From Nannocystis sp. (GTDB taxonomy: Bacteria > Myxococcota_A > Polyangia > Nannocystales > Nannocystaceae), in the NCBI GenBank assembly GCA_016712315.1, contig JADJRG010000029.1:1054001-1118000 (forward strand): a stretch of 64,000 bases of DNA, in the 5' to 3' direction. Shown here one piece after another: positions 17,401 through 27,448 of the stretch; the first letter of the stretch is position 1, and the number at the start of each line of letters is the position of its first letter. The notes under the pieces were generated by a model. It was not told the origin of the DNA. It saw nothing but the letters and a program-made list of their open reading frames with translations, and did no database searches. A program made the position numbers and the translations under genes.

Positions 17401-20400
17401 GTGCCCGGCAAGGCCAACCTAGCCCTCGCAGAAGCGAGCACCAGCGCCGCACGTGAGCGGCCGGACCTCCTGGTCGACCTCGCCCTCCACCTCGGCATCG
17501 ACCGCGACGCTGTCGAGCGCTGGCTCGGGCTCGTCCACGGCCGCACCAAGCTCGCCAACGCCTTCGGCCGCCTCTGGCCTGCCGACCCCGACCACTTCCG
17601 CCCGCGCGCGGCCCTCCCCGAGGACCTCGCAGCCGCCCGCAACGCCGCCGCCCGTCGCGACCCGGCCCTCCTCCTGGAGCTCGCCCGCCACCTCGGCGCC
17701 GCTCCCGCCCACGTCGAGGCGGACCTCAAGGCGGAGCACCACCGCATGCGCCTCGACACCTGCCGCTTCGACGCCTGCGAGAGCGCCTACCGCGCCGCCC
17801 TCGCCTCTCGCGGCGCAGACCTCGGCGTCGCCCCAGCCGCCTCTGCCGCCCCCGTTTCTGCCCCCCCGGCCACCCGCGCGATCCCGCCCGCCATCGCCCT
17901 CCTCCGTGTCTCCGACGCCCGCGCCGACGACCGCGTCCTCTTTAAGCTCGCCGACGCCCTCGACCAGACCCCCGGCATGATCCGCGCCGCCCTCGCCCGC
18001 GCCCATCACCGCCAGCGCCTCGACACCGTCGACTTCGCCCCCGCCGGCCCCTCCCAGGAGCTGCTCCTCGCCCGCCCCGCCGCTGGCACCTCGATCGCCG
18101 ACGATCCCTTCGAGCCCCCGCCGCCCCCGCCGCCGCCACCTCCGCCACCTCCGCGCGCCTCCGACGATCCCTTCGAGCCCCCGCCGCTCCCCGAGCCCCC
18201 GCCGTACACCGCCCGCGACGGCGACCTCGCCCGCTACGCCGCCAAGCGCCCCGCCCCTGCGGCCCGCCCCTCCGCGCTCCCGCCGCGCCCCGCCGCCGAT
18301 CCTGGCGCCCTCCCGAGGCCTGGCCAGATCGCCCGCTGCCGCCACCGCAACTGGCTCGTTGAGGCCGTCCATCCGCCGCGCGAAGACCGTCGCAACGCCG
18401 CCCACCTCGTCGACCTCGTCTGCCTCGACGACGACGCCCCAGGCCGCGCCCTCAGCGTCCTTTGGGAGCTCGAGCTCGGCGCCACGCTCACCGAGCCCGA
18501 GGCCGGCCAGCTCCGCGGCCTCCAGGCCTTTGATCCCCCCGAGCACTTCGCCGCCTACCTCAACACCCTCCGCTGGAACGCCACCACCGCCGCCGACCAG
18601 ACCCTCTTCCAGGCCCCTCTACGCGCCGGGATCCACGTCCAGCCCTACCAGCTCGCGCCCCTCATGAAGGCCCTCGAGCTCCCCCGCGCCAACCTCTTCA
18701 TCGCCGACGACGTCGGCCTCGGCAAGACCATCGAGGCCGGCCTCGTCCTCCAGGAGCTGCTCCTCCGCCAGCGCGTCGACTTCGTCCTCGTCGTCGCCCC
18801 CGCCAGCGTCTGCCTCCAATGGAAGGAAGAGCTCTACAAGCGCTTCGGCCTCCACTTCCAGGTCTACGACCGCGACTTCGTCGCCCAGACCCGCCAGCAG
18901 CGCGGCTACAAGGTCAACCCCTGGACCACCCAGAAGCGCTTCATCCTCTCCTACCCGCTCCTCCGCCGCGCCGAGCACCTAGAGCCCCTGCGCGCCTTCC
19001 TCAGCGAGCACCGCGAGCACGGCAAGCGCCGCAAGTCCCTCCTCATCCTCGACGAGGCCCACACCGTCGCCCCCGCCTCGGGCGCCGCCTACGCGGTCGA
19101 CTCCCAGATCACCCGGATCGCCCGCGAGCACCTCTGCCCGCGCTTCGAGAACCGCCTCTTCCTCTCCGCCACCCCTCACAACGGCCACAGCAACTCCTTC
19201 TCCGCCCTCTTGGAGCTCCTCGATCCCCAGCGCTTCCACCGCGCCACCCCCGTCACCAAGAGCGCCGACTCGCTCCGCGCCGTGATGGTCCGCCGCCTCA
19301 AGCGCGACATCCGCCGGGTCGCCCGCGGCCTCTTCCCGCGGCGTGAGGTCATCGCCCTCACCCTCCGCCACCACCAAGGCGCCTGGACCGCCCAGGCCGC
19401 CCTCCACGCCCCCCGCCCGGAGCTCCCCGGCTACCAGCGCCCCGCCCTCCCCCTCGCCGCCCCCTGGACCCTGCCTGCCGCCGGCGAAGCCCCCGAGCTC
19501 GCCCTCGCCCGTATGCTGCGCGACTACGAGCTCGCCGTCGCCCCCGCCAACAAGCGCCAGCGCCTCGTCTTCGCCAACCTCCAAAAGCGCCTCCTCTCCT
19601 CGATCCCCGCCTTCTACCGCACCCTCTGCGCCCACGCCCTCCGCTTCGACGACCACTTCGCCGGCCGCCTCGACGCCCTCGCCGCCCTCGCCGCCCTCGC
19701 CCCGCCCGACGGCGCCGCCGAGCTCGACGACAGCGACCTCGATCGCCCCGACGAAGCCCTCGAAGCCGAGGAGCAGGAGCGCACCGCCGCCGCCACCGCC
19801 AGCCTCGGCCCGCCCTCGGAGCGCGCCCGCGCCCACCTGGGGGCCATGCTCGATCTCGCCCGCCGCCACGCCGCCACCCCCGACGGCCGCGTCCACGCCC
19901 TCCTCGAGTGGATCCGCCAAAACCAGTGCCCCGCCGCCCACCTCGGCGACGCCGCGCCGCCCGCCGATCGCCGCTGGGGCCCCCGCAAGCTCATCATTTT
20001 TACCGAATACACCGACACCAAGAGCTGGCTGCGCCGCCTCCTCCTCCGCGCCTTCGAGGGCACCGAACGCGGCGACGAGCGCCTCCTCGAGCTCCACGGC
20101 GCGATCGGCGACGACAAGCGCGAAGAGATCCAGCGCGCCTTCAACGCCCCCCCCGCCGATCACCCCGTCCGGATCCTCCTCGCCACCGACGCCGCCCGCG
20201 AGGGCATCAACCTCCAGGGCGCCTGCGCCGACCTCATCCACCTCGACATCCCCTGGAACCCCGCCCGCTTAGAGCAGCGCAGCGGCCGCATCGATCGCAC
20301 CCTCCAGCCCGAGCCTGAGGCCCGCTGCCACTACTTCGTCTACGCCCAGCGCGACGCGGACATCGTGCTCGACGCCGTCGTCCGCAAGGTCGACGTGATC

Positions 20401-21597
20401 CAGAGCGAGCTCGGCTCGGTCGGCGACGTCGTGATGGGCCAGATCGCCGAGCTGCTCGACGGCCAGACCCTCGGCCCAACCACCGCCGCCGCCCTCGAAG
20501 CCGCCGCCACCCCCGCCGCTCGCCAGCGCGTCGTCCAAGGCGAGCTCGACGCCGCCCAAGGCGACGCCGACAAGCGCCTCGACGCCGAGATCCGCCGCGC
20601 CGGCACCCGCTACTCCGACGCCGTCAAGAAGCTCGGCTTCGACCCTCGCCTGCTCCACCGCGCCCTCGACGTCGCCCTCGCCCTGCTCGGCGCCCCGCCC
20701 CTCGCCCCTGTCACCGGCGACGGCGGCGTCCAGGCCTATCAGCTCCCTCCCCTCCCGCCCGGCTGGGAAAACACCCTCGACGCCCTCCGCCGCCCCCGCG
20801 AGCAGGGCGAGTCCCTCTGGGATTGGCGCCGCGCCGCCCACCCCCAGCCCGTCGTCTTCGACCCTCCGCCGCAGATGACCTCGCCGCGGGTCCACCTCCA
20901 CCTCCACCACCCCCTCGTCCGCCGCCTGCTCGACGTCTTCACCTCGCTCGGCTTCTCCGCCCACCATCTCCAGCGCCTCACCCTCGTCCAGCACGACCAC
21001 GACGGCCACGCCTACGCCGTCGCCCTCGCCCGCGTCTCGCTCTTCGGCAGCGGCGCCGTCCGCCTCCACGACGAGCTCGTCGAGCAGATCGTCCGCCTCG
21101 GCGGCGACACCGCCGACGGCCCCCTCGAACCCCTCAAGGAGCGCGACGTCGGCCAGCTCTCCGCCGTGCTCGCCGCCAACCTCGCCGCCGAGCGTCACCC
21201 CCCGCTCCCGCCGGCCCGCAGCCTCCACCCCCTGCTCGCCCGCGCCCGCCGCGACTTCGCCGCCCTCTGGCCCGCCCTCCGCGCCCGCGGCCAGGAAGCC
21301 GCCGAAGACGCCGGCAAGCGCCTCCACGCCCGCGGCGAGCTCGAGAGCCGCCAGCTCCAGGGCCTGCTCCTCGCCCAGCGCGCCCAGCTCCAAGAGCAGC
21401 TCCCCCTCCTCGAGATCACCAACGACACCGAGCGCCGCCAGCGCCAAGCCGACGAAGACGCCCGCCGGGACCGCCTCGCCGCCATCGACCGCGAGATCCA
21501 CGAGGAGCCCGCCGACCTCAAGGCCCTCTACGAGATCCAGCTCAGCCGCATCGAGCCCGTCGGCCTCGTCTACCTCTGGCCCCGCGTCTGGGAGTGA
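17401..21597 (+). CDS. drmD: DISARM SNF2-type helicase DrmD
   Basis: The product is about 1,398 residues from GTG 17401; an in-frame ATG at 17275 would add 42 poorly conserved-looking residues. After a helical N-terminus comes a proline tract of about 13 residues (near 240-255), then an SNF2-like ATPase: 'DDVGLGKTIEAGL' (Walker A Lys442), 'LLILDEAHT' (DEAH at 551), and the C-terminal helicase half 'ATDAAREGINLQGA' and 'LEQRSGRIDRTLQ'. It is the first gene of a complete class 1 DISARM operon and has the size and architecture of DrmD, the defining helicase of that class. DISARM restricts incoming phage DNA; the exact task of DrmD is not settled. The next gene starts 10 bp downstream. Confidence 0.88.
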   Translation: MPGKANLALAEASTSAARERPDLLVDLALHLGIDRDAVERWLGLVHGRTKLANAFGRLWPADPDHFRPRAALPEDLAAARNAAARRDPALLLELARHLGAAPAHVEADLKAEHHRMRLDTCRFDACESAYRAALASRGADLGVAPAASAAPVSAPPATRAIPPAIALLRVSDARADDRVLFKLADALDQTPGMIRAALARAHHRQRLDTVDFAPAGPSQELLLARPAAGTSIADDPFEPPPPPPPPPPPPPRASDDPFEPPPLPEPPPYTARDGDLARYAAKRPAPAARPSALPPRPAADPGALPRPGQIARCRHRNWLVEAVHPPREDRRNAAHLVDLVCLDDDAPGRALSVLWELELGATLTEPEAGQLRGLQAFDPPEHFAAYLNTLRWNATTAADQTLFQAPLRAGIHVQPYQLAPLMKALELPRANLFIADDVGLGKTIEAGLVLQELLLRQRVDFVLVVAPASVCLQWKEELYKRFGLHFQVYDRDFVAQTRQQRGYKVNPWTTQKRFILSYPLLRRAEHLEPLRAFLSEHREHGKRRKSLLILDEAHTVAPASGAAYAVDSQITRIAREHLCPRFENRLFLSATPHNGHSNSFSALLELLDPQRFHRATPVTKSADSLRAVMVRRLKRDIRRVARGLFPRREVIALTLRHHQGAWTAQAALHAPRPELPGYQRPALPLAAPWTLPAAGEAPELALARMLRDYELAVAPANKRQRLVFANLQKRLLSSIPAFYRTLCAHALRFDDHFAGRLDALAALAALAPPDGAAELDDSDLDRPDEALEAEEQERTAAATASLGPPSERARAHLGAMLDLARRHAATPDGRVHALLEWIRQNQCPAAHLGDAAPPADRRWGPRKLIIFTEYTDTKSWLRRLLLRAFEGTERGDERLLELHGAIGDDKREEIQRAFNAPPADHPVRILLATDAAREGINLQGACADLIHLDIPWNPARLEQRSGRIDRTLQPEPEARCHYFVYAQRDADIVLDAVVRKVDVIQSELGSVGDVVMGQIAELLDGQTLGPTTAAALEAAATPAARQRVVQGELDAAQGDADKRLDAEIRRAGTRYSDAVKKLGFDPRLLHRALDVALALLGAPPLAPVTGDGGVQAYQLPPLPPGWENTLDALRRPREQGESLWDWRRAAHPQPVVFDPPPQMTSPRVHLHLHHPLVRRLLDVFTSLGFSAHHLQRLTLVQHDHDGHAYAVALARVSLFGSGAVRLHDELVEQIVRLGGDTADGPLEPLKERDVGQLSAVLAANLAAERHPPLPPARSLHPLLARARRDFAALWPALRARGQEAAEDAGKRLHARGELESRQLQGLLLAQRAQLQEQLPLLEITNDTERRQRQADEDARRDRLAAIDREIHEEPADLKALYEIQLSRIEPVGLVYLWPRVWE
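18109..18195 (+). repeat. Proline tract flanked by DDPFEPPP repeats in drmD
   Basis: The segment encodes DDPFEPPP, about 13 consecutive prolines, then a second DDPFEPPP unit. It looks like a disordered hinge between the N-terminal helical region and the ATPase. Confidence 0.7.
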
Positions 21598-21607
21598 AGC
21601 GACCGCG

Positions 21608-24600
21608 ATGACCACCCGGCGACCTCAAAGCCCCAGCGAGGCCAACTTCCACAGCCGTTGGCTCGGCATGATCCAGCGCGAGGGCCTCGTCGTCTCCGAG
21701 TCCGTGCTCACCGCCGCCGGCGTGATGCACCAGCGCGGCGCCGCCGCCCAGCAGACCTACCGCGCCCGCCTCCTGCCCCCGCCCGATCCCGACGAAGGCG
21801 AAGGCGAAGCCCCCCTCCAGCTCCCCTCCCTGCCCGCCCTCTTTTTCGACCTCCTCCACTTCACCCCGGAGGACCTCGCCCTCGGCGCCGAGCTGCCCGA
21901 GGCCCTCCACGTGCTCGCCACCGACGCCGCCCAGAGCGTCCTCCTCCGCCCCAGCGCCGCGCTCCGCCGCGCCCGCCCCGCCGCCGCCGCCGCCCCCACC
22001 GACGACCCCTTCGCCGACCCCCCCGGCCCCGAATCCACGCACTCCCAGGGCGACCCCTTCGCCGACCCCGAATCCACAGACCACGAATCATCAGACCACG
22101 AATCCACAGACCACGAATCCACAGACCACGAACCCGCAGACCCCGACGAACCGCCCCCCTCCGCCGCCCTCCCCGACCTCGCCGAGACCTCCGACACCGA
22201 CCCCGAGCTCTCCGACGCCGCCCGCGTCGGCCGCGGCTACCTCGCCCTCGTCTGGGACCTCGCCGACCCGGACACCGGCTACGGCCCCGCCGCGATCGGC
22301 CGCGACCTCGATCGCCCCGACCAAGCCACCACCTGGAGCTACCCGCCCACCGCCAAATTCGAGCGCCTCCTCCGCCACACCCGGATCCCGATCGGCCTGC
22401 TCACCAACCGCACCCACGTCCGCCTGCTCTACGCCCCCCACGGCGAGACCTCCGGCTCGCTCACCTTCGACCTCAGCGAGCTCGCCAAGGTCGACGGCCG
22501 GCCGATGCTCGACGCCTTCCTCGCGCTGCTCGGCCGCGACCGCTGGCTCACCCAAGCCGAGGCCCACCGCCTGCCCGCCCTGCTCGCCCAGAGCCGCCGC
22601 CAGCAGGCCGAGGTCACCGAGCGCCTCGCCGACCAGGTCTTTGACGCCCTCCAGGCCCTGCTCAGCGGCTTCGAGGCCGCCGCCGAGCGCGACGGCGCGC
22701 CCCTCCTCCACCAGCGGGTCAGCGAGGGCCACCGCAGCCACGGCACCGGCGAGGTCTACGCCGGCCTGCTCACCGTCCTGCTCCGCCTCGTCTTCACCCT
22801 CTACGCCGAGGACCGCGGCCTGCTCCCGGTCGAGCACCCGATCTACCAAGCCGGCTACTCGGTGCTCGGCCTCTTCGACCAGCTCCAGGCCGACCAGAGC
22901 GCCCACCCCGACGCGATGGACCGCCGCTTCGGCGCCTGGTCGCGCCTGCTCGCCTCCTGGCGGGCGATCTACGACGGCGTCCACCACCACGGCCACGAGG
23001 GCGCGCCCCTCCTCATGCCCCCGCGCCGCGGCCACCTCTTCGACCCCAACGCCTACCCCTTCCTCGAGGGCCGCCCCGCCGCCGGCGAGCTCACGACCTA
23101 CGCCGCCCGCGCCGCCGTCCAGGTCCCCAGCGTCGACGACGGCACCCTCTACCGCGCGCTCGACGGCCTGATCTTCCTCCACGACGGCAAGGCCCGCCAG
23201 CGCCTCTCCTACCGCGCCCTCGACGTCGAGCAGATCGGCTCGGTCTACGAGGCGCTGATGGGCTACGACGTGGTCCGCCTCACCGCCCCCGCCGTGCGAA
23301 TGCGCGCACGCCGCGCCAAGGGGGTGTGGCTCAGCGCCGCCGAGCTGCTCGCCGTGCCCGCCGCCGGCCGCGCGAAGTGGCTCAAAGAGTCGGTCGGCCT
23401 CGACAAAGGCCACGCGAGCGCGATCGCCGCCGCCCTCGCCGCCGCCCTCAAGTCTGCGCCCACCAAGGACCCCGCCGCCCAGGCCGAGCTCGTCCTCTCC
23501 CTCCTCGTCGACCACGCCGGCAAGGGCTTCGGCCAGCGCGCCGCCGCCGGCCGCCTGGTCATCCAGCCAGGTGACGAGCGAAAACGCACCAGCTCGCACT
23601 ACACGCCGCAGTCGCTCACCCGCCAGGTGGTACGCCGCACCCTCGCGCCGATCCTCCGCACCATCGAGGCCCAGACCGGCGCGCCCCCGACCAGCGAGAC
23701 CCTGCTCAGCCTCAAGATCGTCGACCCCGCGGTCGGCTCCGGCGCCTTCCTGGTCGAGGTCGTCCGCCAGCTCGCCGATCACGTCGTCGCCGCCTGGCAG
23801 CGCGAGGGCAGCTACGAGGCGATGGGCTCGCTGCTCGCCGCCCAGCTCAGCAAACTCGCGCCCGAGGCCCGCCCCGCCGACGGCTCCGACGAGGGCGCCG
23901 ACCCGGTGATCGCCGCCCGCCGCCTGGTCGCCCAGCGCTGCGTCTACGGCGTCGACAAGAACCCCTACGCGGTCAACCTCGCCAAACTCTCCCTCTGGCT
24001 GGTCACCCTCTCCCGCCACCTGCCCTTCACCTTCGTCGACCACGCCCTGCGCTGCGGCGACTCGCTGGTCGGCCTCACCCTCGCCGGGGCGCGCGCCTTC
24101 GACTGGCGCGCCCCCGAAGAGCACACCAGCCCCCCCGCCAAGAAGCCCGGCAAGACGATCCCCAACGCGGCCACCCAAGAGTCGCTGCTGACCGGGATCG
24201 TCGCCAAGTCGTTGACCACAGCCACCGATCTGCGCCACCAGATCATGCGCCTCGCCGCCCAAGACGGCGAAGCCGCGGTGCTCGCCCGCGAAGATCTTTT
24301 ACAAAAAGCCCGCGACGCCCTCGACGAGGCCAAGCTGATCGCCGATCTCTGCGTCGGCGCCTTCTTCTCCGCCGCCAAAGACAAAGACCGCCTCACCGAG
24401 CGCCAACGCCGCTTCGACCTGGTGCTGAGCTGGGTCGCAGAGCGCGAACTCGATCCCAAGAGCAGCGCCACCGCGGCCGCCCTCGCCCGCCTGAAGTCCC
24501 TGCAAACCACGCTGATCGAGGCCGGCAAACAAGCGCCCTTCCACTGGATGCTGGAATTCCCCGAGGTCTTTTTTGAGGGGCGCAAAGACCCCCTCGTTTT

Positions 24601-26155
24601 AAGCGCCAAAGGGAAGCGCGTCGCGTATTTTGACGCGGTGGTCGGCAACCCGCCCTTCGCCGGCAAGAACGGGGTGCTCGCCGCCGGCGGCGACAACTAT
24701 ATCGATTGGCTCAAAACCATCCACCCCGGCGCCCACGGCAACGCCGACCTCTGCGCCCACTTCTTCCGCCGCGCGGCCCTCCTGCTCGGCCCCCACGGCA
24801 CCCTCGGCCTGGTCGCCACCAACACGATCGGCCAAGGCGACACCCGCAGCACCGGCCTCGCCGCCCTGCTCGCCGAAGGCGCGCGGATCTACGACGCGAC
24901 GGTCGACCTGCGCTGGCCCGCCCCCGGCGCCGCCGTGACCGTGTCGATCGTCCACGCCGCCCTCGGCCTGCCGGCGCAGCACACCGAAGCCCCGGTGCTC
25001 CGCACGCCCAACGCGAGCGGCACGCTGATCGAGGCCCGCACAACGACGGTGATCAACTCCCGGCTGGTCGGTCGACCAGAGCGCGCCGACCCCGTGACCC
25101 TGCGCAGCAACGCCGACCTGAGCTTTCAGGGCAGCATCGTCCTCGGCCAGGGCTTCACCCTCACCCCCGAAGAGCAGGGCCAGCTCATCGCCAAGAACAA
25201 GCGCAACGCCGATCTTATAAAACCCTACCTCGGCGGCGCGGAGCTCAACCGCAACCCCGACCAGGGCTTCGATCGCTACGTGATCGACTTCGGCGACCTG
25301 GACCTCGCCGACGCCGAGAAATGGCCCGACCTTCTTAAGATCGTCCGCGAGCGCGTCAAACCCGAGCGCGACAAGCTCAAGGACAACGCCGATGGTCGCC
25401 GTCGCAAGGAATACTGGTGGCAATGGGGTCGACGCACCCCGGCCCTCGAAGCCGCCCTCGCCAAGCTCCCCCGCTGCCTCGTCACATCCCGCGTCACCAA
25501 GCACCTCTGCTTCTCCTGGCAACCTTCCAACCGCGTCCTCAACGAGAAGATCGTCGCTGTCGTCATACCCGCGGACACGCTGCTGGCGACCCTCCAATCG
25601 CGAGTCCATGGCGCTTGGTCCTGGGCTCTGTCATCGACCCTCAAGACTGACCTCAACTACGCCCCCTCCGACTGCTTCCAAAACTTCCCCTTCCCCGCCC
25701 CCGATCCTCGCACCGAGCACCCATTCTTAGAAGATCTCGGAAAACGCCTCGACGCCCAGCGCTCGGCCTTTTTGCTTTTTCATAACATTGGTCTCACGAC
25801 CTTATACAACCTGCTCCTCGGCTTCGACACCGCCGCCGCGATCGCCGATCCTCGGCACAAACTCCACGCGCCCGCCGCCGATCCTCGCCTCGCCGACCTG
25901 CGCCAGCTCCACCTCGATCTCGACCGCGCCGTGCTCACCACCTACGCGCACTGCCTTTCTAAAAACAGCCAAGACCCAGCGGAACGCGCCCTCGCCCCCG
26001 TCTTCGCCGCGGTCGCCGTCCCCCCCTATCAAGATCCCCGCCTGCCCAGCCTCACGCCCGAAGCTCGCCAAACCCTCGCCACCTTCAGCGACGCCCTGCT
26101 CGACGCCCTCATGGCCCTGAACGAAGCCCGCGCCCGCCAAGAGGCCGCCCGATGA
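21608..26155 (+). CDS. drmMI: DISARM adenine-specific DNA methyltransferase DrmMI
   Basis: This 1,515-residue class I N6-adenine methyltransferase resembles BREX PglX and type IIG enzymes. The SAM motif reads 'VDPAVGSGAFLVEVVRQLAD' (Asp near 706) and the catalytic motif 'VVGNPPFAGKNG' (NPPF at about 1014). A variable acidic insert near residues 120-180 carries tandem ESTDHES-type units. The C-terminal third should hold the target recognition region. In DISARM the enzyme marks host DNA so that the helicase set ignores it. It lies between drmD and the accessory genes, the usual class 1 place. The stop overlaps the next ATG. Confidence 0.88.
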   Translation: MTTRRPQSPSEANFHSRWLGMIQREGLVVSESVLTAAGVMHQRGAAAQQTYRARLLPPPDPDEGEGEAPLQLPSLPALFFDLLHFTPEDLALGAELPEALHVLATDAAQSVLLRPSAALRRARPAAAAAPTDDPFADPPGPESTHSQGDPFADPESTDHESSDHESTDHESTDHEPADPDEPPPSAALPDLAETSDTDPELSDAARVGRGYLALVWDLADPDTGYGPAAIGRDLDRPDQATTWSYPPTAKFERLLRHTRIPIGLLTNRTHVRLLYAPHGETSGSLTFDLSELAKVDGRPMLDAFLALLGRDRWLTQAEAHRLPALLAQSRRQQAEVTERLADQVFDALQALLSGFEAAAERDGAPLLHQRVSEGHRSHGTGEVYAGLLTVLLRLVFTLYAEDRGLLPVEHPIYQAGYSVLGLFDQLQADQSAHPDAMDRRFGAWSRLLASWRAIYDGVHHHGHEGAPLLMPPRRGHLFDPNAYPFLEGRPAAGELTTYAARAAVQVPSVDDGTLYRALDGLIFLHDGKARQRLSYRALDVEQIGSVYEALMGYDVVRLTAPAVRMRARRAKGVWLSAAELLAVPAAGRAKWLKESVGLDKGHASAIAAALAAALKSAPTKDPAAQAELVLSLLVDHAGKGFGQRAAAGRLVIQPGDERKRTSSHYTPQSLTRQVVRRTLAPILRTIEAQTGAPPTSETLLSLKIVDPAVGSGAFLVEVVRQLADHVVAAWQREGSYEAMGSLLAAQLSKLAPEARPADGSDEGADPVIAARRLVAQRCVYGVDKNPYAVNLAKLSLWLVTLSRHLPFTFVDHALRCGDSLVGLTLAGARAFDWRAPEEHTSPPAKKPGKTIPNAATQESLLTGIVAKSLTTATDLRHQIMRLAAQDGEAAVLAREDLLQKARDALDEAKLIADLCVGAFFSAAKDKDRLTERQRRFDLVLSWVAERELDPKSSATAAALARLKSLQTTLIEAGKQAPFHWMLEFPEVFFEGRKDPLVLSAKGKRVAYFDAVVGNPPFAGKNGVLAAGGDNYIDWLKTIHPGAHGNADLCAHFFRRAALLLGPHGTLGLVATNTIGQGDTRSTGLAALLAEGARIYDATVDLRWPAPGAAVTVSIVHAALGLPAQHTEAPVLRTPNASGTLIEARTTTVINSRLVGRPERADPVTLRSNADLSFQGSIVLGQGFTLTPEEQGQLIAKNKRNADLIKPYLGGAELNRNPDQGFDRYVIDFGDLDLADAEKWPDLLKIVRERVKPERDKLKDNADGRRRKEYWWQWGRRTPALEAALAKLPRCLVTSRVTKHLCFSWQPSNRVLNEKIVAVVIPADTLLATLQSRVHGAWSWALSSTLKTDLNYAPSDCFQNFPFPAPDPRTEHPFLEDLGKRLDAQRSAFLLFHNIGLTTLYNLLLGFDTAAAIADPRHKLHAPAADPRLADLRQLHLDLDRAVLTTYAHCLSKNSQDPAERALAPVFAAVAVPPYQDPRLPSLTPEARQTLATFSDALLDALMALNEARARQEAAR
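22070..22144 (+). repeat. 15-bp tandem repeat inside drmMI
   Basis: Five consecutive 15-base units of gaatccacagaccac type (the second and last are variant) encode ESTDH/ESSDH/EPADP. The units are in frame, so copy changes would alter the length of an acidic linker without breaking the gene. Confidence 0.85.
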
Positions 26156-26625
26156 GCCCGCCCCCCCCACCCCAGCCAAGCTCTGGTACCCTCCACCGCG
26201 TGAACCGCCCCGACTTCGAGGCCCTGCGCGACCTCCCGGATAAGAGGATCCTCACTGACATCCGCTTCGTCAGGCGTGCGGCCCTCCACCCCGCCTGCGT
26301 GGCCGAGAACATCCCGATCCAAACCTCGCGCCCCGTCGATCTACGCCTCCACATCGCCTTCAACCCGGAAACCGGCGCGAAGACCTTCAACGTCTTCATC
26401 GCCGGCTCCGGCCCGATCTGCCGCCTCGACGTCGACGGTCCGGCACACCGCCCCGCAGGCCGTAGCCACAAACACTCGCTCCAAACCGCGCGCTGTCCAG
26501 AACGCAACCTCCCCGCCGGGGTCATCGACCGCCCCGATCTCAGCGGCAAGGGCATCCGCGAGCTCTTTGAGCTCTTCTGCGAGATGGCCCAGATCTCCCA
26601 CACCGGCGAGTTCGTAGAACCATGA
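26152..26625 (+). CDS. Unknown DISARM-inserted protein A
   Basis: The product is 157 residues from the ATG that overlaps drmMI, or 141 from GTG 26200, which would drop a Pro-rich leader. I do not recognise a family with confidence. The text 'DIRFVRRAALHPACVAEN', 'LRLHIAFNPETGAKTFNVFI' and 'GIRELFELFCEMAQI' suggests a small alpha/beta protein. It has no membrane segment. It is coupled by ATGA to the DUF1828-like gene that follows, so the two probably act as a pair. Its position inside a DISARM operon points to an accessory or independent defence role (inference). Confidence 0.65.
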   Translation: MSPPPPPQPSSGTLHRVNRPDFEALRDLPDKRILTDIRFVRRAALHPACVAENIPIQTSRPVDLRLHIAFNPETGAKTFNVFIAGSGPICRLDVDGPAHRPAGRSHKHSLQTARCPERNLPAGVIDRPDLSGKGIRELFELFCEMAQISHTGEFVEP

Positions 26626-27398
26626 TCGACGACACTCAGCTCCGCGACCTCCTCGGATCCAGCCGGCTCGTCCGCGAGATCGATCGCCTCCCCCGCGGGC
26701 ACATCCGCCTCGAAACCGCATTCCTCTACCCCGACGGCTCCTCCGTCGACCTCTTCGTCCGCGCGCAGGAGCCCTCGATCTTCCCGTCGATCACCCTCAG
26801 CGACCTCGGCCAGACCCTCACCTGGCTCCTCGACCTCCAGATCCAGCCCCATAAGTCCAAGCGACGCCAGCAGCTCCTAGCCGACGCGATCGAACTCTTC
26901 GACGTCCGCCTGGTCGGTGGCGCCCTCGAGGCGACGATCGATCCCCCGTCCCAACTCCTCGACGGCGTCATCCGCCTCGGACAGGCCTGCGTGCGCGTGG
27001 CGGACCTCTTCTACACCCGCCGAGCCAACCTCCAGGCCACTTTCAAGGAGGAGGTCGAGGAGCTCCTCGCCGAGGTCGACTTCGAGTACGAGACCGAGCG
27101 CGAGCTCGAGGGCCGGAGCGGCCGGACGGTGAAGGTGGACTTCTTGGTGAAGGGCAAGCGCCGCGACTCCGCACTCCTCACGCTCTCCTCCGCCAACACC
27201 TCTCAAGCCCACGCCGCGGCGAATGAGATCTTCCGCAAATGGTACGACCTCAGCGACCGCAGCGAACAACGCATCACGATCTTCGATGATCGCTTCGACA
27301 CCTACCGGCGCGATGACCTGGAGCGCATCCAAGAGAAATCAGACCTGGTGCCCCTCTCAGAGGCCCAACAACTCCAGGACCTGCTCCGCGCCGCATGA
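26622..27398 (+). CDS. DUF1828/DUF1829-like protein, DISARM-inserted protein B
   Basis: The product has 258 residues. The N-terminal half includes 'SITLSDLGQTLTWLLDLQI', which resembles the DUF1828 core. The C-terminal half ('VKVDFLVKGKRRDSALLTLS', 'HAAANEIFRKWYDL') resembles DUF1829 and could be nuclease-like, although no catalytic residue can be named safely. DUF1828 proteins occur in phages, plasmids and defence loci. Both ends overlap neighbours (ATGA), so it is translated as part of the DISARM operon. Confidence 0.6.
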   Translation: MIDDTQLRDLLGSSRLVREIDRLPRGHIRLETAFLYPDGSSVDLFVRAQEPSIFPSITLSDLGQTLTWLLDLQIQPHKSKRRQQLLADAIELFDVRLVGGALEATIDPPSQLLDGVIRLGQACVRVADLFYTRRANLQATFKEEVEELLAEVDFEYETERELEGRSGRTVKVDFLVKGKRRDSALLTLSSANTSQAHAAANEIFRKWYDLSDRSEQRITIFDDRFDTYRRDDLERIQEKSDLVPLSEAQQLQDLLRAA

Positions 27399-27448
27399 CT
27401 CACCGACCGAGGGCTCTCCCACCCTCCAAGCGCCGAGGCACCCGCCCC

